From contig NZ_JAIQZJ010000026.1 of assembly GCF_020073815.1 (NCBI RefSeq), positions 1-41,679 on the forward strand: 41,679 nt of DNA, read 5' to 3'. Source of the DNA: Nocardioides mangrovi (GTDB lineage: Bacteria; Actinomycetota; Actinomycetes; Propionibacteriales; Nocardioidaceae). Positions 8,418-15,426 of the stretch are shown here, piece after piece (the stretch's first letter is position 1; the number at the start of each line of letters is the position of its first letter). The position numbers were made by a program, and so were the translations under genes. The notes under the pieces were generated by a model. It was not told the origin of the DNA, searched no databases, and worked only from the letters and a program-made list of their open reading frames with translations.

Positions 8418-9128
8418 GTGCGACTCCCCCGCCGCCTGACCTCCGGCCTGACGGCCGCCCTGCTCGCCGCCTCGCTGACCGCCTGCGGCGGCGGCAGCGA
8501 CGGCGGGGGCGGCGGCTCCGACCAGACCCCGGAGGAGGCGCTCGCGGCGGCGAAGACGACGCTCGACGACACCAGCGGTGTCACGCTCGGGCTGACCACC
8601 GACGACCTGCCCGACGGCGTCACCGGCGTCGAGAAGGCCGAGGGCGTCGGCACCCACGCACCGGCCTTCGACGGGACGATCACCGTGGTCCTGACCGGGC
8701 AGGCGTTCCAGGTGCCGGTGGTGGCCGTGGACAAGAAGGTCTACGTCCAGCTGCCGCTCACGACCGGCTGGCAGGACATCGACCCGGCCGACTACGGCGC
8801 GCCCGACCCGGCCCGGCTGATGAGCTCCGGCCAGGGCTTCTCCTCGCTGCTGCCGGCGACCACCGACCTCGAGCAGGGCGACAGCGTGCGGGGCGGCGAG
8901 GACAACAAGGAGGTCCTCACCACCTACACCGGCACGGTCGGCTCCGACGTGGTGAAGAACGTGATCCCGACCGCGACCGGCGACTTCGACGCGTCGTACA
9001 CGATCAGCGACGACGACCAGCTGCGCAGCGCGACCCTGACCGGGGTCTTCTACGAGGACTCGGACCCCATGACCTACACGGTCACCTTCGACGACTACGG
9101 GACCGACAAGAACATCACGGCGCCGTGA
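8418..9128 (+). CDS. lprG: LprG/LppX-family lipoprotein
   Basis: A 236-residue lipoprotein. Its signal peptide ends in the lipobox SLTAC, followed by a Gly/Ser-rich linker. The mature part resembles the LppX_LprAFG fold, which binds acylated lipids in a large hydrophobic pocket: repeated strands such as GVTLGLTTDDLP, PAFDGTITVVL and VAVDKKVYVQLP, the DIDPADYG segment, and the late DFDASYTISDDDQLRSATLTG. GTG 8418 is preceded by AAGGGTGA. It overlaps the MFS gene by four bases (GTGA). This is the same arrangement as lprG-Rv1410c (P55) in mycobacteria, where the pair moves triacylglycerides and lipoglycans to the cell surface. The cargo here is unknown. Confidence 0.82.
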   Translation: MRLPRRLTSGLTAALLAASLTACGGGSDGGGGGSDQTPEEALAAAKTTLDDTSGVTLGLTTDDLPDGVTGVEKAEGVGTHAPAFDGTITVVLTGQAFQVPVVAVDKKVYVQLPLTTGWQDIDPADYGAPDPARLMSSGQGFSSLLPATTDLEQGDSVRGGEDNKEVLTTYTGTVGSDVVKNVIPTATGDFDASYTISDDDQLRSATLTGVFYEDSDPMTYTVTFDDYGTDKNITAP

Positions 9129-10876
9129 GCGGGTCGCCGCGAGTCCTCCTCGGGCTGGCAGCGGTGGCGGTGGCCTTCGCCGCCGCCGACACCTACGTCG
9201 TCGTCCTCGCGCTGCCGGACATGATGGCCGGCGTCGGCGTACCCGTGGAGCAGCTGCAGCGGGCCGCGCCGATCGTCTCCGGCTTCCTGCTCGGGTACGT
9301 CGCGATGCTGCCCCTGATCGGTCGGATCGCCGACCTCCGCGGACGGGTGCCGGTGCTGGTCGCCGCGCTGCTGGTCTTCGCGCTCGGCTCGCTGGTCACC
9401 GCGCTCGCCTACGACATGCCGACGATGGTCACCGGCCGCTTCCTCCAGGGCGTCGGCGGAGGCGGGCTGGTGCCGGCCACGCTCGCGCTGGTCGCCGACC
9501 TCTACCCCGCCGAGCGCCGCGGCGTCCCGCTCGGCGTCGTCTCGGCGGTCCAGGAGATCGGCAGCGTCCTCGGCCCGCTCTTCGGCGCCCTGGTCCTCGC
9601 GGTCGCCGACTGGCGCACGATCTTCGCGATCAACCTCGCCGTCGGCCTGCTCCTCGCGGCTGCGATCCGCGGCGCCACGGCGGTCGAGGGGGGAGCCCAG
9701 CGAGCCCCGAGACCCCGTGCCTTCGACTGGCCCGGCCTGCTCCTCGCGCTCGTCACCCTGGCCGCGGGCATCCTCGTCTTCACCGAGCCCTCCCAGCTCA
9801 TGCAGGACCTCACCTGGGGACAGCTCTTCATCCCGGTCGCCGGCGACGGCCGCTGGCTCACCCCGCTCGGCCTGAGCGCGATCGGCGCCCTGGTCCTGCT
9901 GGTGCTGCGGTGCTGCACGGCCGCGCGTCCCCTCCTCGACCTCCGGGCCTGGGTGGCGACGGTGCGCGAGGCCGACGTCGTCGGCGCGCTGCTCCTCGCG
10001 CTCGCCCTGGCCGGGGTGATCCTCGCCTTCGCCACCGCCGACCCCAAGATCCAGGTCTTCTCCGACCAGGGCCTCTGGTACCTCCTCGCCGGCGCCCTGG
10101 CCGCCCTCGCCTTCGCCGTCCACCTCCGCCGCACCCCGGCACCACTCGTGCCGACCGGCTCGCTGCGCCGTACGCCGGCCTGGGGCGCGATGCTCGTCAG
10201 CTTCTTCGTCGGCGCGGCGCTGATCGCCGCGCTCATCGACATCCCGCTCTTCGCCCGCACGACGATCTACCCCGGCGACCAGCTGGCGGCGGCGCTGGTG
10301 CTGGTGCGCTTCCTGGTCGCGCTGCCGGTCGGCGCGGTCGTCGGCGGCTACCTCACCCGGCGGGTCCCGGCCGGCGTCGTCACCGCGGTCGGCATGGCGG
10401 CCGCGGCCGCGGCCTTCCTCTGGATGGCCACCTGGGACCTCGACGACCTGCACAGCCCGCTCGCGACCGTGCCCCTGCTGCTCGGCGGCCTCGGCTTCGG
10501 GCTCGCGCTGGCCCCCGTCAACGCCGCGGTGCTGGCCAGCACCCGGGTCGAGGTGCACGGGCTGGCGAGCGCCTTCGTCGTGGTGTCCCGGATGGTCGGG
10601 ATGCTGGTCGGCATCTCGGCGCTCACCACGGTCGGGCTGCGCCGCTACTACGCCGAGCAGGCCGACGTACCGCCCGCCCGCGAGGTCTGCGGCGGTGCCA
10701 GCCGGTGTCCGGAGTTCACCCACCTGCTCCGGGTCGCGGGCATCGCCCAGGAGCACACCGTCTTCATCGGCGCGGCCGGTTGCGCCGTGGCCGCCGGCCT
10801 GCTCGCACTGGTCCTCTTCCGGTCCGCCCCGACCCGGGCGGTCTCGACGGGCGACCTGCTCCGCGCCGCCGGCTGA
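9125..10876 (+). CDS. P55-like MFS exporter
   Basis: A 583-residue major facilitator with about 14 predicted membrane helices (DHA2-like). The loop 2-3 motif is present as GRIADLRGRVPVLVA, and the helix-4/5 region reads GGGGLVPATLALVADLYPAERRGVPLG, typical of P55 relatives. It is longer than mycobacterial P55 (about 518 residues), with an extended loop near QLMQDLTWGQLF and a cytoplasmic C-terminal tail. Translation is probably coupled to the LprG-like lipoprotein through the GTGA overlap. By analogy it would export a lipid that the lipoprotein then accepts, but a drug-efflux role cannot be excluded from sequence. The Nocardioides-like host probably has no mycolate envelope, so the native lipid must differ. 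Confidence 0.83.
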   Translation: MSGSPRVLLGLAAVAVAFAAADTYVVVLALPDMMAGVGVPVEQLQRAAPIVSGFLLGYVAMLPLIGRIADLRGRVPVLVAALLVFALGSLVTALAYDMPTMVTGRFLQGVGGGGLVPATLALVADLYPAERRGVPLGVVSAVQEIGSVLGPLFGALVLAVADWRTIFAINLAVGLLLAAAIRGATAVEGGAQRAPRPRAFDWPGLLLALVTLAAGILVFTEPSQLMQDLTWGQLFIPVAGDGRWLTPLGLSAIGALVLLVLRCCTAARPLLDLRAWVATVREADVVGALLLALALAGVILAFATADPKIQVFSDQGLWYLLAGALAALAFAVHLRRTPAPLVPTGSLRRTPAWGAMLVSFFVGAALIAALIDIPLFARTTIYPGDQLAAALVLVRFLVALPVGAVVGGYLTRRVPAGVVTAVGMAAAAAAFLWMATWDLDDLHSPLATVPLLLGGLGFGLALAPVNAAVLASTRVEVHGLASAFVVVSRMVGMLVGISALTTVGLRRYYAEQADVPPAREVCGGASRCPEFTHLLRVAGIAQEHTVFIGAAGCAVAAGLLALVLFRSAPTRAVSTGDLLRAAG

Positions 10877-10885
10877 CCCGTCCGC

Positions 10886-10891
10886 TACCGT
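10886..10891 (+). promoter_or_regulatory. -10 element for leaderless carbonic anhydrase transcript
   Basis: TACCGT followed by 7 nt (CGCCAGC) and then GTG at 10899 is a textbook TANNNT-N7-start. It lies just after the stop of the MFS gene, giving the carbonic anhydrase its own promoter. No -35 is recognisable. Confidence 0.6.
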
Positions 10892-10898
10892 CGCCAGC

Positions 10899-11390
10899 GT
10901 GAGCTTCGACGACCTCCTGGCAGCCAACCGTGAGTTCGCCTCCGACTTCGCCTACGGCGGGTTCGACGGCGTCGCCCGAGCCGGTGTCGCGCTGGTGACC
11001 TGCATGGACTCCCGCATCGACCCGCTCGGGATGATCGGCCTCGAGCCGGGCGACGCCAAGATCTTCCGCAACCCCGGCGGCCGGGTGACCGAGGCGGCCC
11101 TCGAGGCCATCGTCCTGGGTGTCCACCTGCTCAACGTGCAGCGCGTGCTGGTCGTCCCGCACACCCGCTGCGCCGTCGCCTCCAACTCCGAGGAGGTGAT
11201 CCGGGAGCGGATCGCCGAGTCGGCGGGTGTCGACGCCACCTGGCAGCGCTTCCACGTCATCGAGGACCAGGTCGCCACCCTCGGGCTCGACGTCCACCGC
11301 GTCACCTCGCATCCCCTCGTTCCCGAGACCGTCGAGGTCGGCGGCTTCATCTACGACGTCGACACGGGCCTGCTCGACCGGAAGTACTGA
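10899..11390 (+). CDS. Beta-carbonic anhydrase
   Basis: A 163-residue cytosolic zinc enzyme that interconverts CO2 and bicarbonate. Zinc ligands are visible as Cys35 in TCMDSR and His88 and Cys91 in PHTRC; Asp37 and Arg39 form the catalytic dyad. The length and the C-terminal FIYDVDTGLLDRKY strand match the short beta class, similar to mycobacterial Rv1284 (canA). The start GTG 10899 has no Shine-Dalgarno but a correctly spaced -10, so a leaderless message is likely. Its neighbours (MFS exporter, LAL regulator) do not suggest a pathway; it is probably a housekeeping gene. Confidence 0.9.
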   Translation: MSFDDLLAANREFASDFAYGGFDGVARAGVALVTCMDSRIDPLGMIGLEPGDAKIFRNPGGRVTEAALEAIVLGVHLLNVQRVLVVPHTRCAVASNSEEVIRERIAESAGVDATWQRFHVIEDQVATLGLDVHRVTSHPLVPETVEVGGFIYDVDTGLLDRKY

Positions 11391-11448
11391 CCCGCCGATA
11401 GCCCGAATTGACGGTGCGGAGCGCCACCTGGCGGCGCAGAATGTCCGG

Positions 11449-13983
11449 GTGGAGCTGTTGGAGCGCGCCTCCGCGCTGACCGCGCTGCGCGAGTACGCCG
11501 CCGAGGCCGCCACCGGCAGCGGTCGTCTCGTGCTGGTTGCGGGCGAGGCCGGGGTCGGCAAGTCGACACTGGTCGACGCCCTGCGGGCGCAGCTCGACGA
11601 TGCCCGCTGGTACACCGGCGCGTGCGACGGCCAGTTCGTGCCGCGACCGCTCGGCCCGTTCCTCGAGATCGCGGCCGCGCTGGGGTCCTCGACGACCCCG
11701 AGCGAGCACCGCGACGACCTCTTCGCCCGCGTGCTCGCCGACCTGCGCGCCGCCACCGCCGACGGGCTCGTGGTCGTCTCCGTCGAGGACGTGCACTGGG
11801 CCGACGAGGCGACGCTCGACCTGCTCCGCTACCTGGCCCGCCGGATCGGGCACGACGCCCTGCTGGTGATCGCGACCTACCGCGACGAGGCGCTCGCCCC
11901 CGGCGAGCCGCTCCGGGTGGCCCTCGGTGACCTGGTCACCCAGCGCACCACCCGCCGGCTCGATCTCCCGTCGCTGACCGCGGACGCCGTACGCCGCCTG
12001 GCGGTCGACGCCGGCGTCGACCCGGACCGGCTGCACCGGCTCACCGGGGGCAACCCCTTCCTGGTGACCGAGGTCCTCCAGGCGGGCGCCGACGTCCCGG
12101 CCTCCGTGCGTGACGTCGTGCTCGCCCGCCTCGCGGCGCTCGACCCGGCCGCGCGGGAGGCCCTCGAGGTCGCCGCGGTGCTCGGGTCCCGGTTCGCCCA
12201 CGCCGAGCTCGTGTCCGCCACCGGCGTCTCGACCGCCGGGCTCGACCAGTTGCTCGGCTGCGGGATCCTCGTCGACGACTGCCCCGGCCGGCTCCGCTTC
12301 CGCCACGAGATCGCCCGGCTCGCGATCGAGACGAGCCTCGCCGACCACCGCCGGCGGCCGGCGCACGCCGCCGTGCTCGCGACGCTGGCCGACTCCGGCT
12401 GCGACGACGAGGCGCGGCTCGCGCACCACGCCGAGGCCGCGGGCGACCCCGTGGCGGTCCTCCGGCACGCGGTCCCGGCCGCTCACCGCGCCGCCGCCCT
12501 CGGGGCGCACCGCGAGGCCGCCGCCCAGTACGCCCGCGCCCTGCGGCACGGCGACTCCCTGGGGTCGCGGGAGCGGGCCGAGCTGCTCGACGCCCTCGGC
12601 CACGAGGACACCTTCGTCGACCGCTGGGAGGAGGCCGCCTGGGCGCGCACCGAGGCGCTCGAGCTCTGGCGGGAGGCCGGGGACCCGCTGCGCGAGGGGG
12701 CCACGCTCAGCTGGCTCTCGTCGGTGCGGTGGCGCCTGTGCCAGGGGCGTGCCTCGAGCGACGCGGCCGCCGCCGCGGTCGCGGTCCTCGAGCCGCTCGG
12801 GCCGACCCCGGAGCTGGCCTGGGCCTACCTGATGCAGGCCGGCGACCTCGACGACGACCGCGAGCTCGGCGACCGGCTGGCGCTGGCGGCCGAGATCTCT
12901 GCCGAGACCGGCGCCCTGGACGCCCTGGTGACGGCCCGGGTCTGGTTGGCGCAGCGGGCGGCCGGCGCGGGCGCGGACTGGGAGCCGCTCATGCGCGCCG
13001 CCCTGGAGCTCGCCGTGGCCGAGCGGCTCGAGAAGCAGGTCGCGACGGTCTACGCGTCGGCGTACGAGCTCTTCGAGGTCGAGCGTCGCTACGCCCGGGG
13101 CGAGCAGTGGTACGCCGACGGGCTGGCCTACAGCGACGAGCGGGACATCACGACCTACTCCACCTGCCTGCGCGGCCGCCGCTCGCTCGCGCTGCTCGAC
13201 CTGGGTCGCTGGACCGAGGCGGAGGAGCTCGCCGAGCTGGTGCTCGCCACCCCGGCCTCCCCCGCCAACCACCTGACCTCGCTCACCAGCCTCGGCCTGC
13301 TCCGCGCCCGCCAGGGCGACGACGACGCGGTCAAGCTGCTCGACTGCGCGCTCGACGCCGCGGACGACCTCGACGACCCGCCGTACGTCGTCCTGGTCCG
13401 GCTCGCCCGCGCCGAGGCCCGCTGGCTCGCGGACGACCTCGACGGCGCCTCCGCCGAGCTCGCCGCCGCCCGCGCCCGTGTCCACGACCGGCTACCGTGG
13501 GAGGACGCCGAGGTCGCGCGGTGGGAGGACCGGCTCGCCGGCCCGGCACCGGAGCCCGCGGTCGCGCTCCCCCACGACGCCGCCGGCTGGGACGCGCTCG
13601 GCTGCGGGTACGACGCCGCCCTCGCCCTCGTCGACGCGGGCGACGAGGCGTCCCTGCGCGAGGCGCTGACCCGCTTCGACGACCTCGGCGCCGACGCGGC
13701 CGCCGCGCTGGTCCGCCGGCGGATGCGCTCGGCCGGCGTCCGCTCCATCCCCGCAGGCCCGCGCCCGACGACCCGCGAGCACCCGCTCGGCCTCACCCAG
13801 CGCCAGCACGACGTGCTCGAGCTGGTGGCCGAGGGGCTGACCAACGCCGAGATCGCCGCGCGGCTCTACATCAGCGCCAAGACCGTCGACCACCACGTGT
13901 CCGCGGTGCTCGGCAAGCTCGGCGTGGCCAGCCGGGTCGAGGCGTCCGCCGCCGCCGAGCGGCTCGGCCTGCTCAGCGCCTGA
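11449..13983 (+). CDS. LAL-type LuxR-family ATP-binding transcriptional regulator
   Basis: An 844-residue regulator of the MalT/LAL (large ATP-binding LuxR) class. A Walker A motif (GEAGVGKST, residues 32-40) and a Walker B-like VVVSVEDVHWADEA define the N-terminal NTPase. A long helical repeat region (TPR-like sensor) spans about residues 330-780. The C-terminal LuxR helix-turn-helix reads LTQRQHDVLELVAEGLTNAEIA, then ISAKTVDHHVSAVLGKLGV. Family members bind a ligand through the helical region and activate nearby promoters. GTG 11449 is the first plausible start after the carbonic anhydrase stop. The tandem repeat at 13997-14020, directly downstream and ahead of DUF4242, is a candidate target. 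The inducer is unknown. Confidence 0.88.
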   Translation: MELLERASALTALREYAAEAATGSGRLVLVAGEAGVGKSTLVDALRAQLDDARWYTGACDGQFVPRPLGPFLEIAAALGSSTTPSEHRDDLFARVLADLRAATADGLVVVSVEDVHWADEATLDLLRYLARRIGHDALLVIATYRDEALAPGEPLRVALGDLVTQRTTRRLDLPSLTADAVRRLAVDAGVDPDRLHRLTGGNPFLVTEVLQAGADVPASVRDVVLARLAALDPAAREALEVAAVLGSRFAHAELVSATGVSTAGLDQLLGCGILVDDCPGRLRFRHEIARLAIETSLADHRRRPAHAAVLATLADSGCDDEARLAHHAEAAGDPVAVLRHAVPAAHRAAALGAHREAAAQYARALRHGDSLGSRERAELLDALGHEDTFVDRWEEAAWARTEALELWREAGDPLREGATLSWLSSVRWRLCQGRASSDAAAAAVAVLEPLGPTPELAWAYLMQAGDLDDDRELGDRLALAAEISAETGALDALVTARVWLAQRAAGAGADWEPLMRAALELAVAERLEKQVATVYASAYELFEVERRYARGEQWYADGLAYSDERDITTYSTCLRGRRSLALLDLGRWTEAEELAELVLATPASPANHLTSLTSLGLLRARQGDDDAVKLLDCALDAADDLDDPPYVVLVRLARAEARWLADDLDGASAELAAARARVHDRLPWEDAEVARWEDRLAGPAPEPAVALPHDAAGWDALGCGYDAALALVDAGDEASLREALTRFDDLGADAAAALVRRRMRSAGVRSIPAGPRPTTREHPLGLTQRQHDVLELVAEGLTNAEIAARLYISAKTVDHHVSAVLGKLGVASRVEASAAAERLGLLSA

Positions 13984-13996
13984 CCCATCCGCGTCA

Positions 13997-14020
13997 CCTA
14001 GGGAGCTGCCTAGGGAGGTG
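13997..14020 (+). promoter_or_regulatory. Tandem 12-bp direct repeat, candidate LAL operator
   Basis: CCTAGGGAGCTG at 13997-14008 is followed at once by CCTAGGGAGGTG at 14009-14020, differing at one base. Each copy contains the palindrome CCTAGG, and the ends (CACCT and AGGTG) are inverted. It lies about 90 bp before the DUF4242 start and just after the LAL regulator gene. That spacing suits an activator site; the link to the LAL protein is inference. Confidence 0.5.
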
Positions 14021-14112
14021 CCGACGCAAGATGGGGGTGGCTCACCGATTCGCCGACCCCCGCCGCGGCGCGAGTCTCGTCCGGTCAGACAACGGATGAG
14101 AGGAGCAGGCCG

Positions 14113-14364
14113 ATGCCGCTCTACCTGGATGTGCACCACATCAGCGGCGGGGTGTCGATCGACGACGTCGCCCACGCCCACAAGCAGGACCTCCAGACGC
14201 AGGGGACGTACGACGTCAGCTACCTGCGCTACTGGGTCGACGAGGGCCAGGGCAAGATCTTCTGCCTCGTCGAAGCGCCGGACGCCGAGACCGCCTCGAC
14301 CGTGCACCGCGAAGCGCACGGGCTCGTGGCGGACGAGGTCTACCAGGTCACGGAGGGCGCGTGA
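14113..14364 (+). CDS. DUF4242 (SCO4226-type nickel-binding) protein
   Basis: An 83-residue protein of the DUF4242 family, a ferredoxin-like fold whose Streptomyces member SCO4226 was reported to bind nickel. The N-terminus MPLYLDVHHI and the segments YLRYWVDEGQGKIFCLVEAPDAE and HREAHGLVADEVYQV are characteristic. The candidate metal residues are the histidines (HHI, HREAHG) and the Cys in FCLVEAP. GAGAGGAG upstream is a good ribosome site for ATG 14113. The stop overlaps the start of the next gene (TGATG), so the two are probably co-translated. It lies downstream of the LAL regulator and its candidate operator. Its role in the cell is not known. Confidence 0.85.
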   Translation: MPLYLDVHHISGGVSIDDVAHAHKQDLQTQGTYDVSYLRYWVDEGQGKIFCLVEAPDAETASTVHREAHGLVADEVYQVTEGA

Positions 14365-14924
14365 TGACGGCCCTGCGTCGGACGGCCGCCGCGCTCGCCG
14401 CCGCCGTCGTGCTCGCGCCGGCCGCCGCCAGCGCGATGCCCTTCCCCGAGCCGCCGGCGGGCCGGAGCGGCGTGCACGCCCAGGTGCAGCAGGTGCGCGA
14501 CGCGACCGCGAAGTACCGGTCACCGCACCGGGCGAAGCGGGACGGGTACGCCCTCCTGAAGGACGCCGCCGGCATCGCCTGCATCGACGACCCGGCAGGC
14601 GGGATGGGCGTCCACCTGGTCGACGGCGACGCCGTCTCGGACGCGAAGGCCCGCGCGGGCCACCCGGAGGCGCTCGTCTACGAGCCCACCGAGCAGGGCA
14701 AGCGCCTGGTCGCCGTCGAGTACGTCGTCTTCCGCTCGGCCTGGCGCAAGCACCACCCCACGGGCAAGCCGCACCTCTTCGGCCGCGCCTTCGAGCTCCA
14801 GGGCGCCGACAACCGCTACGGCCTGCCGCCCTTCTACGAGCTCCACCTGTGGGCGTGGAAGCACAACCCGTCCGGGCTGTTCGACGACTGGAACCCGCGG
14901 GTCCACTGCCCGCCGGTCGCGTAG
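14364..14924 (+). CDS. Secreted protein of unknown function
   Basis: A 186-residue protein with a clear signal peptide (basic MTALRR, then an Ala/Val-rich core ending ASA-M). The mature region has DDPAGGMGVHLVDGD, EALVYEPTEQGKRLVAVEYVV and a C-terminal LWAWKHNPSGLFDDWNP, a pattern I have seen in unnamed secreted proteins. Two cysteines (GIACID and VHCPP) may form a disulfide, and several His and Asp residues could bind metal. ATG 14364 is preferred over GTG 14361 because GGAGGG lies 6 nt upstream of it. Translational coupling to the DUF4242 protein suggests a shared task, perhaps an extracellular metal- or ligand-handling partner; this is inference. Confidence 0.75.
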   Translation: MTALRRTAAALAAAVVLAPAAASAMPFPEPPAGRSGVHAQVQQVRDATAKYRSPHRAKRDGYALLKDAAGIACIDDPAGGMGVHLVDGDAVSDAKARAGHPEALVYEPTEQGKRLVAVEYVVFRSAWRKHHPTGKPHLFGRAFELQGADNRYGLPPFYELHLWAWKHNPSGLFDDWNPRVHCPPVA

Positions 14925-14983
14925 GAGCCGTCGGCCGGGACGCACGCCTCAACCCGCGGGCGTCCCGGCCGATGAGGGAGCCG

Positions 14984-15229
14984 ATGGCCGACTACAACCT
15001 CCTCACGCACTCGGACATGGTCGCCGTCGGACGCGGCCACTACCGAGGACGCTCGGGCGCGCCCGAGCACCACTACGTCGAGGCGACGATGATCGAGCTC
15101 ACCACCAACCAGAGCTACGACTTCGTCGGCGTCGTCCCCGCCTGGGGCGACCGCGAGCCGCTCTACATCTTCACCTCGCCCCTGGTCCTGCGCGACCAGG
15201 AGGAGAAGCACCGCCGCGAGCGCGGCTGA
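14984..15229 (+). CDS. Small hypothetical protein (81 aa)
   Basis: Encodes an 81-residue hydrophilic protein starting MADYNLLTHSDM. GAGGGAG ends 3 nt before ATG 14984; the ATG at 14972 would add four residues but has no ribosome site. No signal peptide or membrane helix is present. The C-terminus is charged (RDQEEKHRRERG). I do not recognise the family. The gene is separated by 59 nt from the secreted protein on the same strand, so it may be the last gene of that operon. It ends one base before the stop of a converging small gene. Confidence 0.6.
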   Translation: MADYNLLTHSDMVAVGRGHYRGRSGAPEHHYVEATMIELTTNQSYDFVGVVPAWGDREPLYIFTSPLVLRDQEEKHRRERG

Positions 15230-15409
15230 TCAGCGCGGCGTCGTCGGCTCGCTCGACCGCGCCTGCGCGCGGTCCCGCTCGGCGTCGATCCGACGCTGGG
15301 CGTCCACGATGCCGTCGCGGACGGCGTAGCGGACGACGCGGTAGGCGACCGTGAGCACGACGAAGACGGCCAGGATGCCGACGAGGACCCCGAGAAGTGT
15401 GATCAGCAC
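15230..15409 (-). CDS. Small single-helix membrane protein downstream of parE
   Basis: A 59-residue frame beginning at GTG 15409 and ending at 15230. One hydrophobic helix (ITLLGVLVGILAVFVVLTVA) is followed by the basic stretch YRVVRYAVRDG and a charged helical tail (DAQRRIDAERDRAQARS). This positive-inside pattern and codon use look real, not like a chance frame. It starts 17 nt after the parE stop on the same strand, so co-transcription is likely. GAGG lies only one nt before the GTG, so the start is uncertain; the downstream CTG is an alternative. I do not recognise the family. Confidence 0.55.
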   Translation of the reverse strand: MLITLLGVLVGILAVFVVLTVAYRVVRYAVRDGIVDAQRRIDAERDRAQARSSEPTTPR

Positions 15410-15426
15410 ACCTCACCGTAACCGGG

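Noticed and set aside
5897..8734. A 945-codon open frame antisense to parC
   Set aside because: Composition is Arg/Asp/Gly/Val-rich without motifs, and the opposite strand encodes an unmistakable topoisomerase subunit. It results from the high GC at third positions.
9095..10927. A 610-codon frame antisense to the MFS gene
   Set aside because: Highly charged and repetitive; the MFS protein on the plus strand is clear.
11347..13485. A 712-codon frame antisense to the LAL regulator
   Set aside because: No recognisable domain, and the plus strand encodes Walker and LuxR motifs.
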